Origin: Mesorhizobium sp. B1-1-8
Lineage (GTDB): Bacteria; Pseudomonadota; Alphaproteobacteria; Rhizobiales; Rhizobiaceae
Length of the DNA: 64,000 bases
NCBI RefSeq assembly: GCF_006442795.2
Contig: NZ_CP083956.1
Coordinates: 2,829,501-2,893,500 of the forward strand
Direction: 5' to 3'
Numbering within the stretch: position 1 is the first letter of the stretch; every line of letters begins with the position of its first letter. Shown here in pieces: positions 15,790-25,299 of the stretch. The position numbers and the translations under genes were made by a program. Below the pieces are notes generated by a model. That model did no database searches. It was not told where the DNA came from and was given only the letters and a program-made list of their open reading frames with translations.

Positions 15790-17186
15790 TGGATATCGCA
15801 GCGCTGAAGCGCGATCTCGAAGGGCTGAAGATCGACGATCATCCGGCGATCGTCCAGCAGAAGAGCCGCGATTTCTACTGGTACAGCCCGGTTCTGAAAC
15901 AGCAGCTCGACCATGTCACCGGCGATTTGATCGTCACGCCGAAGAACGAGGCCGAGGTGATCCACGTGCTTGCCGCGTGCCACAAGCATGGCATCCCGGT
16001 GACGCCGCGCGGCAGCGGCACCGGCAATTATGGGCAGGCGATGCCGCTGTCGGGCGGCGTGGTGCTGAACCTCGCAGAAATGAACGAAGTGAAGGCGATT
16101 GCGCCAGGGCGCGTCGTGACCGGGCCGGGCGCCGTGCTGGCCGAAATCGACCGGGCGACTCGCGCGCATTCCGCGCAGGAGCTGCGCATGTCGCCCTCTA
16201 CCTACAACACGGCCTCGATCGGCGGCTTCGTCGCCGGCGGCTCCGGCGGCATAGGCTCGATCCGCTGGGGCGGGTTGCGCGACCTCGGCAATGTCATCCG
16301 GCTGCGGACGGTGACCATGGAGGCCAAACCGCGCGTCATGGAACTTACCGGCGAGGATGTGCTCAAAGTCATGCACGCCTACGGTACCAACGGCGTCGTA
16401 ACCGAAGTCGAGATGCCGCTGACCGCTTCCTATGACTGGATCGACGTCATCGTCGGCTTCGACGATTTCATGGATGCGGCCGGCTTCGGCAACGACCTCG
16501 CCATCCAGGACGGCATATTGGCCAAGCTGATCACGCCGATCGCTGCACCGATCCCTTACGACTATTTCAAGCGGCACCAGAAATTCTTCCGGCGCGAGCA
16601 GAGCATCGTGGTGTGCATGATCGCGCCGCATGCGATGGACGCCTTCCTCGCCTTTGTCCGCAGCGGCAAGGGCGAAATCGTCTTCCAAGCCGACCAGGAA
16701 GCCGATCTCAAGGGGCTGCCGCCGGCCTATGAACTGACCTGGAACCACACAACGCTGAGGGCGATCCGCGTCGATCCGACCATCACCTATCTGCAGGCGC
16801 GCTACCCGTCGCCGGATCACCTTGCCCACGTCAAGGCGATGGTCGACCGGTTCGGCGACGAGGTGCCGGCGCATCTGGAATTCATCCGCTTCGACGGCGC
16901 GATCGGCGCCGCCGGCCTGCCGCTGGTCCGCTTCACCACGCAAGAGCGGCTCGACGAGATCATCCGCATCCATGAGGACAACGGCTGCTGGATCTTCAAC
17001 CCGCACCGCTACACGCTGGAAGAGGGCGGCATGAAGCGGACCGACGACGTGCAGCTTGCCTTCAAGCGCGAGACCGACCCGCAAGGCCTGCTCAATCCCG
17101 GCAAGATGATCGCCTGGGAAAACCCGGACTACGACTATCGCTCGGGCAAGTCGTTCCTGTTCAAGGGGCTGCAGAAGGCGGGCTGA
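15786..17186 (+). CDS. GlcD-like FAD-binding oxidoreductase
   Basis: A 466-residue flavoprotein of the vanillyl-alcohol-oxidase/GlcD fold. The FAD-binding PP-loop is TPRGSGTGNYGQAMPLSGG (about residues 75-93), followed by VTGPGAVLAEID and NTASIGGFVAGGSGGIGSIRWG near 140-161. The C-terminal FAD-oxidase domain ends near residue 440 (QGLLNPGKMI). It likely oxidises an alpha-hydroxy acid or similar CH-OH/CH-N substrate. It overlaps genes on both sides by 4 bp and 1 bp, so it is part of one operon with the deaminase and two quinone reductases; the substrate is unknown. Confidence 0.85.
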   Translation: MMDIAALKRDLEGLKIDDHPAIVQQKSRDFYWYSPVLKQQLDHVTGDLIVTPKNEAEVIHVLAACHKHGIPVTPRGSGTGNYGQAMPLSGGVVLNLAEMNEVKAIAPGRVVTGPGAVLAEIDRATRAHSAQELRMSPSTYNTASIGGFVAGGSGGIGSIRWGGLRDLGNVIRLRTVTMEAKPRVMELTGEDVLKVMHAYGTNGVVTEVEMPLTASYDWIDVIVGFDDFMDAAGFGNDLAIQDGILAKLITPIAAPIPYDYFKRHQKFFRREQSIVVCMIAPHAMDAFLAFVRSGKGEIVFQADQEADLKGLPPAYELTWNHTTLRAIRVDPTITYLQARYPSPDHLAHVKAMVDRFGDEVPAHLEFIRFDGAIGAAGLPLVRFTTQERLDEIIRIHEDNGCWIFNPHRYTLEEGGMKRTDDVQLAFKRETDPQGLLNPGKMIAWENPDYDYRSGKSFLFKGLQKAG

Positions 17187-17767
17187 TGAACGTCCTCGTC
17201 CTCTACGCGCATCCGGTGGAGACCAGCTTCAACGCCGGCTTGCACCAGACGATCGTCGAGCGGCTTTCTGCGGCAGGGCATGCGATCGACGACTGCGATC
17301 TCTACGCCGAGGATTTCGATCCGCGGCTGACGCGGGCCGAGCGGCTCGGCTACCACGACCAGCGCGGGCCGGGCGATGCCGTAATCGGCTACATTGAAAG
17401 GCTGCGCAAAGCCGAGGCGCTGGTGCTGTCATTCCCGGTCTGGAATTACGGCTATCCGGCGATCCTCAAAGGCTTTTTCGACCGCGTCTTCCTGCCCGGC
17501 GTGTCGTTCAAGCTGGTCGACGGCAAGGTCCGGCCGACGCTGCACAACATAAGCAAGCTGGCGGCCGTCACCACCTATGGCGGCAGCCGGTTCCGCGCCA
17601 TGCTGATGGGCGATCCGCCGCGCAGGATCGTGAAGCGCATGCTGCGGGCCACGATCAAGCCCGGCGCCCCGGTCTCCTACCTCGCGCATTATTCGATGAA
17701 TCTATCAACCGACGAGACGCGCAAAGCCTTTCTGGCAAAAGTCGCGGCCAGGATGGATCGGTTCTAA
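17186..17767 (+). CDS. NAD(P)H dehydrogenase (quinone)-family flavoprotein 1
   Basis: A 193-residue Flavodoxin_2-fold protein (KefF/MdaB/NQO1-like). The N-terminus NVLVLYAHPVETSFNAGLH is the FMN/FAD phosphate-binding strand-loop, with FPVWNYGYPAILKGFFDRVF near residues 84-103 as the family core. Such enzymes pass electrons from NAD(P)H to quinones or small electrophiles. The ATG overlaps the previous stop by 1 bp, and the next gene is a paralogue with the same architecture. Confidence 0.88.
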   Translation: MNVLVLYAHPVETSFNAGLHQTIVERLSAAGHAIDDCDLYAEDFDPRLTRAERLGYHDQRGPGDAVIGYIERLRKAEALVLSFPVWNYGYPAILKGFFDRVFLPGVSFKLVDGKVRPTLHNISKLAAVTTYGGSRFRAMLMGDPPRRIVKRMLRATIKPGAPVSYLAHYSMNLSTDETRKAFLAKVAARMDRF

Positions 17768-18354
17768 TGCGTATTCTGGTGGTCTATTGCCATCCGGTGC
17801 CGGAGAGTTTTTGCGCCGCGATCCGCGATACCGCTGTCGAGGTGTTGGCGCGAAGAGGCTGGGATGTTCGGCTGCTCGACCTCTATGCCGAGAATTTCAA
17901 TCCGGTGATGAGTTGCAAGGAGCGGCGCTCCTACAATGACCGCGCTCCGGACGATCCGGCACTCGAGCCGCATTTCGAGCATCTGAAATGGGCGCAGGCG
18001 ATCCTCTTCATCTATCCGACATGGTGGTATGGGCTGCCGGCGATGCTGAAGGGCTGGTTCGACCGGGTATGGGCGACCGACATCGCCTTCAAGCTGCCGG
18101 CGGGAAAGGGCAGGATCAAGTCACTGATGAGGCATGTCACCAAGGTCGGCGTCATCACCACCTGCGGCGCGCCGACCTGGTGGAGCGTCGTCGTCGGCCA
18201 GCCCGGCCGCAAGACCATCCTGCGTGGCATGCGGGCGCTGTGCGGCGCGCGCTGCAGGACGTTCTTCCTGGCGCATTACCTGATGGACGCCTCGACACCG
18301 AAGAGCCGGGCGGCGTTTCTGGGGAAGGTAAGGGCGAGGCTGGAGAGGTTTTGA
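17767..18354 (+). CDS. NAD(P)H dehydrogenase (quinone)-family flavoprotein 2
   Basis: A 195-residue paralogue of the gene before it: RILVVYCHPVPESFCAAIRD at the N-terminus, LYAENFNPV near 43-51 and YPTWWYGLPAMLKGWFDRVW near 84-103. The two copies are clearly related but well diverged, so the duplication is not recent or the proteins form a heterodimer-like pair. It is the last gene of the deaminase operon, starting in the preceding stop codon (TAATG). A repeat element follows. Confidence 0.88.
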   Translation: MRILVVYCHPVPESFCAAIRDTAVEVLARRGWDVRLLDLYAENFNPVMSCKERRSYNDRAPDDPALEPHFEHLKWAQAILFIYPTWWYGLPAMLKGWFDRVWATDIAFKLPAGKGRIKSLMRHVTKVGVITTCGAPTWWSVVVGQPGRKTILRGMRALCGARCRTFFLAHYLMDASTPKSRAAFLGKVRARLERF

Positions 18355-18364
18355 GGGCCGGATT

Positions 18365-18552
18365 CCCTTCTCCCCTTGCGGGAGAAGGTGGATCGGCGCG
18401 TTAGCGCCGAGACGGATGAGGGGTGCGCGAAGGAATGAGGCGTGGAAAATCCCGCGCTTTCAGGCGCTTATGCCTTTGAAGCAGCGATCCGTCCAACACC
18501 CCTCATCCGTCCGAGCTTCGCTCGGCCACCTTCTCCCACAAGGGGAGAAGGG
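18365..18552. repeat. Palindromic intergenic repeat between convergent genes
   Basis: Left arm CCCTTCTCCCCTTGCGGGAG ... CGGATGAGGGGTG (18365-18424) mirrors CACCCCTCATCCG ... CACAAGGGGAGAAGGG (18497-18552). Each arm also contains a small internal hairpin, for example GGCGCGTTAGCGCC on the left. This resembles a dispersed repeat I recall as common in Mesorhizobium and related genomes. It sits between convergent genes and may serve as a bidirectional terminator. Confidence 0.85.
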
Positions 18553-18561
18553 TAGACCGCG

Positions 18562-21009
18562 CTACATCCTCACCCGTTCCGCCTTCGGATCGTACATTGG
18601 CTTCAGCGACGCTTCGGCCGCAAAGCGCTCGCCGGCAATCTCGATCTCGTAGGATGAAGTCAGCACATCCACCTCGCTCTCGCCTTGGCAAGGCACATAG
18701 CCAAGCCCGATCGCGCCGCCGAGGTGGTGGCCGTAATTGCCTGACGTGATCGGGCCGACGATCTTGCCGTCGCGCAGGATGGCCTCATTGTGAAAGAGCA
18801 GCGGCTGCGGGTCCTTCAAGCGGAACTGCACCAGCCGGCGATCCAGCCCGGCTTCCTTCTTGCGCAGCACGGCATCACGGCCGATGAAATCGCCTTTGGC
18901 AGTCTTCACCGCGAAGCCGAGGCCAGCCTCCAGCACATTGTCCTCGTCGGTGATGTCGTGGCCGAAATGGCGGAAGGCCTTTTCGATGCGGCAGGAATCG
19001 AGCGTATGGAGGCCGCAGAGTTTCAGGCCGACATCCGCGCCGGCGTCGGCAATTGCCTCAAAGACGTGGGCCGCCTGCTCGGTCGAGACATAGAGTTCCC
19101 AGCCGAGCTCGCCGACATAGGTGACGCGATGGGCACGGGCGAGACCCATGCCGATCTCGATCTCCTGGAAGGTGCCGAAAGGATTGGCTTCATTGGAGAA
19201 ATCGTTCGGGCTCACCTTCTGGATCAGCTTTCGCGAGTCCGGACCCATCAGGCAGATGACGGCTTCGGCCGTGGTTACGTCCGTGATGACGACAAACTCG
19301 TCGGCGAGATGCTTTCTCAGCCAGGCGAGGTCACGCTGCAGCGTGGCGCCTGGCACGACCAGGAAGTAGGCCGTGTCGGACAGCCGCGACACCGTGAGGT
19401 CACTCTCGATACCGCCGCGCTGGTTGAGCATCTGTGTGTAGACGATCTTGCCGGGCGCCACGTCCATGTCGTTGGCGCAGAGCCTTTGCAGGAACGCGCA
19501 GGCATCGCGGCCCTCGACGCGGATCTTGCCGAAGGAAGTCATGTCGAACAGGCCGACGCCTTTCCTCACCGCGAGATGCTCCTCACGCTGATTGTCGAAC
19601 CAGTTCTGTCGTTTCCAGGAATAGCGGTATTCGCGCTCCTGCCCGTCGCGGGCAAACCAGTTGGCGCGCTCCCAGCCGGCGACCTCGCCGAAGACGGCGC
19701 CGCGCGCCTTCAGGTGTTCATGCAGGGGCGAGCGGCGCACGCCGCGTGAGGTCGCCATCTGGCGGTAGGGGAAATGATCGGCATAGAGCAGGCCGAGCGT
19801 TTCGGAGACGCGCTCTTTCAGATAGCGGCGGTTCTTCTGGAAAGGCTGGGTGCGGCGGATATCGACTTCCCAGAGATCGAAGGGCGCCTCGCCGTCGTTG
19901 ATCCATTGCGCCAGCGCCATGCCGGCGCCGCCGGACGAGACGATGCCGATCGAATTGTAGCCCGTCGCCATCCAGTAGCCGGAGAGCTCCGGCGCTTCGC
20001 CCAGATAATAGCGGTCGTCCGGGGTAAAGCTTTCGGGGCCGTTGAAGAAGGTATGGATGCCGGCGGTGCCGAGCATCGGCATGCGGTTGACGCCCATTTC
20101 GAGGATCGGCTCGAAATGGTCCATGTCCTCGGGGAGCTGATCGAAGCAGAAATCCTCGCGGATGCCGTCCATGCCCCAGGGTTTTGCCACCGGCTCAAAG
20201 GCGCCGAGCATCATCTTGCCGGCGTCCTCCTTGTAGTACGCGCACTCGTCCGGCACCCGCAGCACCGGCAGGCGCGTCAGGCCGGGGATAGGCTCGGTGA
20301 CGAGATAGAAATGCTCGCAGGCATGCAGCGGGATGTTGACGCCGTTCTGCGCCCCAAGCTCGCGCGCCCACATGCCGGCGCAGTTGACGACGATGTCGGT
20401 GTCGATGGTGCCTTGTTCGTCGCCCTGCGCCCAGGACACACCGGAGACGCAGCCGTTTTTGGTGTGGACCCTGGCGACCTTCACGTTCTCGATGATTGTC
20501 GCGCCGCGCTGGCGGGCGCCCTTGGCCAGCGCCATTGCAATGTTGGCCGGATCGCACTGGCCGTCGAGCGGCAGGTGCACGGCGCCGACGACATCGGACA
20601 CATTGAGATGCGGATACATCTCCTTGACTTCGCGCGGCGAAATCTCGCGTACGTCGACATCGAAGGCGCGGGCGAGCGAAGCCTGCCGGTAGATTTCGTG
20701 CTTGCGCTCCTCGGTCAGCGCGACGGTGATCGAGCCGACCTGGCGCATGCCGGTGCCGACCTCAGTCTCGGCCTCGAGCTTCACGTAGAGGTCGGCCGAA
20801 TATTTCGCCAGCCGCGTCATGTTCTGGGAGCCGCGCAACTGGCCGATCAGGCCGGCCGCATGCCAGGTCGTGCCGCAGGTGAGCTGCTTGCGTTCGAGCA
20901 GCACGATGTCGGTCCAGCCGAGCTTTGCCAGGTGATAGGCAACCGAGCAGCCGGAGACGCCGCCGCCGATGATGACGGCGCGGGCCTTGGTGGGAACGCT
21001 TTTAGTCAT
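18562..21009 (-). CDS. FAD-dependent oxidoreductase-GcvT fusion (dimethylglycine/sarcosine dehydrogenase-like) A
   Basis: An 815-residue two-module enzyme. Residues about 10-370 form a DAO-type FAD domain with AVIIGGGVSGC and the TTWHAAGL motif whose His50 aligns with the histidine covalently bound to FAD in mammalian dimethylglycine dehydrogenase. Residues about 425-810 are a GcvT-like folate domain (GVGLFDMTSFGKIRVEG, YVGELGWELYV, ITSGNYGHHLGG). Together they oxidatively demethylate an N-methylglycine and pass formaldehyde to tetrahydrofolate. The gene overlaps the aminotransferase stop by 4 bp in an operon with its own paralogue. Dimethylglycine versus sarcosine cannot be decided. Confidence 0.88.
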   Translation of the reverse strand: MTKSVPTKARAVIIGGGVSGCSVAYHLAKLGWTDIVLLERKQLTCGTTWHAAGLIGQLRGSQNMTRLAKYSADLYVKLEAETEVGTGMRQVGSITVALTEERKHEIYRQASLARAFDVDVREISPREVKEMYPHLNVSDVVGAVHLPLDGQCDPANIAMALAKGARQRGATIIENVKVARVHTKNGCVSGVSWAQGDEQGTIDTDIVVNCAGMWARELGAQNGVNIPLHACEHFYLVTEPIPGLTRLPVLRVPDECAYYKEDAGKMMLGAFEPVAKPWGMDGIREDFCFDQLPEDMDHFEPILEMGVNRMPMLGTAGIHTFFNGPESFTPDDRYYLGEAPELSGYWMATGYNSIGIVSSGGAGMALAQWINDGEAPFDLWEVDIRRTQPFQKNRRYLKERVSETLGLLYADHFPYRQMATSRGVRRSPLHEHLKARGAVFGEVAGWERANWFARDGQEREYRYSWKRQNWFDNQREEHLAVRKGVGLFDMTSFGKIRVEGRDACAFLQRLCANDMDVAPGKIVYTQMLNQRGGIESDLTVSRLSDTAYFLVVPGATLQRDLAWLRKHLADEFVVITDVTTAEAVICLMGPDSRKLIQKVSPNDFSNEANPFGTFQEIEIGMGLARAHRVTYVGELGWELYVSTEQAAHVFEAIADAGADVGLKLCGLHTLDSCRIEKAFRHFGHDITDEDNVLEAGLGFAVKTAKGDFIGRDAVLRKKEAGLDRRLVQFRLKDPQPLLFHNEAILRDGKIVGPITSGNYGHHLGGAIGLGYVPCQGESEVDVLTSSYEIEIAGERFAAEASLKPMYDPKAERVRM

Positions 21010-22187
21010 GCGGCCTCGCGGCGATAGCTGGAAGCAAAGCGGCGCAGGCGAAGCGCTGCCTCCCCGAGCACAGGTTCCGGCTGGCAGAGGCTGACGCGGA
21101 TGTGGCCGGCTGCGGCCTCGCCGAAGCTCGAACCCGGCATGACGCCGACCTTTTCCTTCTCGAGCAGCGCCCAGGCGAACTTCTCGTCGTCGGGCTCGAT
21201 GGCCGAGATGTCGAGCATGACATACATGCCGCCTTCGGAGCCGCGCACGGTGACGTGGTTCATGCCGCGCACGGCTTCGAGCATTGCCGTGCGCCGCGCC
21301 GCGTAGCGCGCGGCGATCTCCTTGACGCCATAGTGGTTTTCGAGTGCCTCGGCGCAGGCGATCGAGATGAAAGCCGGCAGGCCGTAGGTCGTCACCAGAT
21401 TGAGATCGGTCATCAGCGCGATCATCGCCTTCGGGCCGGTCAGCCAGCCCATGCGCCAGCCGGTCATGCCGTGACTCTTCGACATCGAATTGATCACCAG
21501 CGTGCGCTCGGCCATGCCAGGCAGCGAACGCGGCGAGACATGCTCGCCGCCGCCGAGCGTCCAGTAAACCTCATCGGACAGCAGCCAGAGGTCGTGTTCC
21601 CTGCAGATTTCGGCCAGTTGTTCGAGGCGCTGGCGCGAATAGACAGCACCTGTCGGGTTGTTCGGCGTGTTGATCAGAATGGCGCGCGTGTTGGGTCTGA
21701 GCGCGGCACGGATCATGTCCGCGCGGGGTTGAAACCCATCTTCGGCGGGCGTCTCGACCACCGTGAAGCTGGCGCCGGCGGCGCTGAACGTGTTCGGGTA
21801 GGTGGCATAGTAAGGCGCGACGACGATGGCGTGATCGCCGGGATCGAGCACGCCCTGCACAGCGGCGTAGAGCGCGCCTTGGCCACCAGCCGTGGCGATG
21901 ATCTCGTCCGGTTCCGTCGGGATGCCGGCGCAAGCGGTCGAGGCGGCGGCCATCGCCTTGCGCAGGCGCGGCAGACCGGGCAGCGGCGTATAGTGATGAT
22001 TGCTTCCGCGCACGGCATTGACACAGGCCTCGATCGTTTCCGACGGCGTGTCGAAGTCGTGGTCGCCGACCGAGAGCAGGATGATGTCCTCGCCGGCCTG
22101 CTTGCGGGTCCAGGCGGCGAAGTGGACTTCCCAGCCATCCTTGCCCGAAGGCACGATACCGGTAATGCGCGATGATGGTTTTGGCAT
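21006..22187 (-). CDS. PLP-dependent class I/II aminotransferase
   Basis: A 393-residue fold-type I enzyme. Core motifs are LLSVGDHDFDTP, AGGQGALYAAVQ near residues 97-108, NTPNNPTGAVYS near 168-179, LLSDEVYW near 199-206 and the PLP lysine in INSMSKSHGMTGWRMGW near 230-246. The start ATG at 22187 is chosen because it forms a TGATG junction with the upstream gene and follows GAGAG; a longer frame lacks family sequence. It lies between two FAD-GcvT genes, so a role in processing the amino acid product or co-substrate of N-methylglycine catabolism is likely, but the specific amino donor is unknown. Confidence 0.88.
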   Translation of the reverse strand: MPKPSSRITGIVPSGKDGWEVHFAAWTRKQAGEDIILLSVGDHDFDTPSETIEACVNAVRGSNHHYTPLPGLPRLRKAMAAASTACAGIPTEPDEIIATAGGQGALYAAVQGVLDPGDHAIVVAPYYATYPNTFSAAGASFTVVETPAEDGFQPRADMIRAALRPNTRAILINTPNNPTGAVYSRQRLEQLAEICREHDLWLLSDEVYWTLGGGEHVSPRSLPGMAERTLVINSMSKSHGMTGWRMGWLTGPKAMIALMTDLNLVTTYGLPAFISIACAEALENHYGVKEIAARYAARRTAMLEAVRGMNHVTVRGSEGGMYVMLDISAIEPDDEKFAWALLEKEKVGVMPGSSFGEAAAGHIRVSLCQPEPVLGEAALRLRRFASSYRREAA

Positions 22188-24640
22188 CAGGCTCTCAACC
22201 TCTCGTTTTTTGGATCCCACAGTGGTTCGTCCTTCTGCACCACCGCCGTGAAACGGTCGCCGAAGATTTCGACTTCGACGGCGGTGCCGGGCTCGGCAAG
22301 ATCGGCGCGTAGCATGCCGAGCGCGATCGACTTGTCGACGCGATGGCCCCAGCCGCCCGAGGTCGTCTCGCCGACGATGCCGCCGCGGTGCCAGAGCGTC
22401 GACATATAGGGCGCATCGCAGTCGCCGGGGTTCTCGACAACAAGCGTGACGAAGCGCTTCTTCACGCCTTGCTGTTTTTCGTTCTGAAGCGCTGCCTTGC
22501 CGCGGAAGTCCGGCTTGTCCCATTTCACGAAGCGCTCCAGCCCGCCCTGCAGGATCGAATAGTCGGTCGACAGATCGCCCTTCCAGGCGCGGTAGCCTTT
22601 TTCCAGCCGGAGCGAATCCAGCGCATACATGCCGAATGGCTTGAGGCCGTGCTTCTGGCCCGCTGCCCAGACGGCGTCGAAGACCGCGCCGGTATCAGCA
22701 ACCTTGGTGTGAATTTCCCAGCCGAGTTCGCCGGCGAAGGACACGCGCACCAGTTTCGTCCAGCGCCCGGCAATGGTTGTTTCCTGATGCGTCAGCCAGG
22801 CAAGGGTCAGGTCTGCATCGCAGACCTCGGCAAGGATTTTTCGCGAGTTCGGACCGGCGAGAATCTGCGTTGAATACTCGTCCGTGCGATCGGTCAGCAT
22901 GAAAGCCGCATCGGCGGGCATACGCGATTTCAGCCATTCGAAATCATGCCATTGCGCAACCGCTGCGGTGATCAGCGTCATCAAATCCTCATCGTGGCGC
23001 ACGACCGACATTTCGGTGACGATGCGGCCCTTGTCATCGGCGAAGTAGACCAGGCCGATGCGGCCTGGCTTCGGTACGAGGCCGGTCACCTGCAGCGCCA
23101 GCCAGCCGGCGGCGCCCGGACCTTCGAGATTGAAGCGCGAGAAGCCGGGCAGGTCGAGGATGCCCGCGGCATCGCGCACTGCCAGGCACTCCTCCCGCAT
23201 GCGGTGCTGCCACGGCCCATCACGGCGGAAGGTCAGTGTCGCTTCCTCCGAAATGTCGTCGCCGGGTTGCGCATACCAGGTGGCGCGTTCCCAGCCATTA
23301 TAGGCGTCGAATTGAGCGCCAAGCGCCTTGATGCGATCATGCAGCGGCGAATGCTTGCGGTCTCGTCCGGCCGGCCAGGCGTGGCGCGGGAACTGGATGG
23401 CGTATTCGTTGCCGTAGATCTCCATGCCTTTGGCAACGCAATAATCCGGCGCCGAAGCAAAAGAGGTGAAGCGGCGCGGATCGCAGGACCACATGTCCCA
23501 CTCGGTCTGGCCTTGCGTCACCCATTCGGCCAGCACCTTGCCGGCGCCGCCGCCCTGCGCGATGCCGAAGGTGAAGACACAGGCCTCGAAGGCGTTCGGC
23601 AGGCCCGGCATCGGCCCGATCAGCGGGTTGCCGTCCGGCGTGTAGGGAATCGGCCCGTTGATGACCTTGGAGAGCCCGGCGGTACCGAGGATCGGCACGC
23701 GGGCGACGGCGTCGGCCAGATAGTGCTCCAGCCGGTCGAGATCGTCGGGGAAGAGCTGGAAGGAAAAATCCTCCGGCATCGGATCGTTATGGGTCGCCCA
23801 ATGCGCGCGGCAATTGCGCTCGTAAGGGCCGAGATTCATGCCGGTCTTTTCCTGCCGCAGATAATAGGACGTATCGACGTCGCGCAGCAGCGGCAGTTTC
23901 TTGCCCTGTTCCCTGGACCAGGCGGCGAGCTCGGGGATTTCCTCGAACAATATGTACTGATGGCTCATCACCATCATCGGCACTTCGCGGCCGAACATTT
24001 TTCCAACTTCCGCCGCGCGGTAGCCGGCGGCGTTGATGACGATTTCGCAGCGGATTTCGCCCTGCGGCGTCGTGACCACCCATTCGCCGGCCTCGCGGCG
24101 AACGCCGGTGACCGGACAGAAGCGGATGATTTTCGCGCCCATGTCGCGCGCGCCCTTGGCCAGCGCCTGCGTCAACTGCGCCGGGTCGATGTCGCCGTCG
24201 CTCGGGTCGTAGAGCGCGCCTTTCAACTCATGCGTCTCGATGAAGGGATAGCGACGCTTGATCTCGTCGAGCCCGACGACGTCGATGTCCATGCCCTGAT
24301 AGCGGCCCATGCCCCTGGCACGCTGGAACTCCTGCATGCGCTCCTTGGTGTGGGCGAGCCTGAGCGAGCCGGTGACATGGTAGTTCATCGGATAGTCGAC
24401 CGCTTCGGCCAAGCATCGGTAGAGCTCGGTCGAATAACGCTGCATGTTCATCAGCGACCATGACGAGGAAAAGGTCGGCACGTTGCCGGCGGCATGCCAG
24501 GTCGAGCCGGAGGTCAGCTCGTTCTTTTCCAGCAGCACGCAATCGGTCCAGCCCGCCTTGCAAAGGTGATAGAGCGACGAGGCGCCGACGACACCGCCCC
24601 CGATGATCACCACGCGCGCCGTGGTCGGCAAACCGGCCAT
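22187..24640 (-). CDS. FAD-dependent oxidoreductase-GcvT fusion (dimethylglycine/sarcosine dehydrogenase-like) B
   Basis: An 817-residue paralogue of the gene at 18562. FAD domain: RVVIIGGGVVGASS and GSTWHAAGN with His49 as the probable covalent flavin ligand. GcvT domain: GILDLPGFSRFNLEG, VSFAGELGWEIHTK and TTSGGWGHRVDKSIALGM. A strong ribosome-binding site (GGGAGGAAC) precedes the ATG. It is the first enzyme gene of the operon downstream of the XRE-cupin regulator. Divergence from copy A, especially in the substrate loop after the His motif (NVPTFSSSWS versus LIGQLRGSQN), suggests different N-methyl substrates. Confidence 0.88.
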   Translation of the reverse strand: MAGLPTTARVVIIGGGVVGASSLYHLCKAGWTDCVLLEKNELTSGSTWHAAGNVPTFSSSWSLMNMQRYSTELYRCLAEAVDYPMNYHVTGSLRLAHTKERMQEFQRARGMGRYQGMDIDVVGLDEIKRRYPFIETHELKGALYDPSDGDIDPAQLTQALAKGARDMGAKIIRFCPVTGVRREAGEWVVTTPQGEIRCEIVINAAGYRAAEVGKMFGREVPMMVMSHQYILFEEIPELAAWSREQGKKLPLLRDVDTSYYLRQEKTGMNLGPYERNCRAHWATHNDPMPEDFSFQLFPDDLDRLEHYLADAVARVPILGTAGLSKVINGPIPYTPDGNPLIGPMPGLPNAFEACVFTFGIAQGGGAGKVLAEWVTQGQTEWDMWSCDPRRFTSFASAPDYCVAKGMEIYGNEYAIQFPRHAWPAGRDRKHSPLHDRIKALGAQFDAYNGWERATWYAQPGDDISEEATLTFRRDGPWQHRMREECLAVRDAAGILDLPGFSRFNLEGPGAAGWLALQVTGLVPKPGRIGLVYFADDKGRIVTEMSVVRHDEDLMTLITAAVAQWHDFEWLKSRMPADAAFMLTDRTDEYSTQILAGPNSRKILAEVCDADLTLAWLTHQETTIAGRWTKLVRVSFAGELGWEIHTKVADTGAVFDAVWAAGQKHGLKPFGMYALDSLRLEKGYRAWKGDLSTDYSILQGGLERFVKWDKPDFRGKAALQNEKQQGVKKRFVTLVVENPGDCDAPYMSTLWHRGGIVGETTSGGWGHRVDKSIALGMLRADLAEPGTAVEVEIFGDRFTAVVQKDEPLWDPKNERLRA

Positions 24641-24660
24641 TTTGTTCCTCCCAACTTAAC

Positions 24661-25299
24661 TCAGTAGACCGGTGGCGAAACCACCCAGATGACGACAGCC
24701 GGCTCGGTGCCTGGGTTGCGCCAGCGGTAAGGCTTGCCTTCGAAGCGAAACGAATCGCCTTCGCCAAGCCGATGCCAGACGCCTACGATTTCGATGTCGA
24801 ACAGCCCGGATGCGATATATCCTGCCTCCTCGGTCGGCCGAAGCGCTGCGGTCTTCAACTCTGCCCCCGGCGCGAAGACCGAACGCACCATCTCGAAGCT
24901 ACCGCCGAGGTCCGGCGACAGAAGCTCCTCCACCAGCCCGGATTCGCTTGTGCCAAGCGTGCGGCGCCTGCCGGCGCGCACGATCACACCGCGCTCGCTC
25001 TCGACCGGCACCTCATGGCTGAAGAACAGGCTGAGCGGCACGCCGAAGAGTTGGGCGAAGGCCCTGAGGTCGCCCAGCGAAGGGACTGAAAGGCCACGCT
25101 CGACCTGGCTGACCCAGCCGACCGAGCGGCCGAGCCTGAGCGCGATCTCGGTTAGCGTCAGCCCGCGCGCCTTGCGCAGCGCCCGGATATCGCCGGCTAG
25201 CAACCGCTCGCCATTATCCTGCTCCGATCTGACGGCAATGGGGGCCAATTCGCGCTCTGTGAAAAAATGCGGATAAATTTCATGAGACGGCAAGCGCAT
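24661..25299 (-). CDS. XRE-family regulator with C-terminal cupin domain
   Basis: About 212 residues. The helix-turn-helix covers IRALRKARGLTLTEIALRLG and VGWVSQVERGLSVPSLGDLR (about residues 38-75), and the C-terminal cupin (about 140-210) includes LGEGDSFRFEGKPYRW. XRE-cupin proteins bind a small ligand in the cupin barrel and usually control adjacent catabolic genes; 20 bp separate it from the FAD-GcvT operon on the same strand, so it probably controls that operon and itself. ATG at 25299 is preferred because residues before it look non-conserved; GTG at 25329 is an alternative and would place the palindrome at 25297-25323 inside the gene. Confidence 0.82.
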   Translation of the reverse strand: MRLPSHEIYPHFFTERELAPIAVRSEQDNGERLLAGDIRALRKARGLTLTEIALRLGRSVGWVSQVERGLSVPSLGDLRAFAQLFGVPLSLFFSHEVPVESERGVIVRAGRRRTLGTSESGLVEELLSPDLGGSFEMVRSVFAPGAELKTAALRPTEEAGYIASGLFDIEIVGVWHRLGEGDSFRFEGKPYRWRNPGTEPAVVIWVVSPPVY

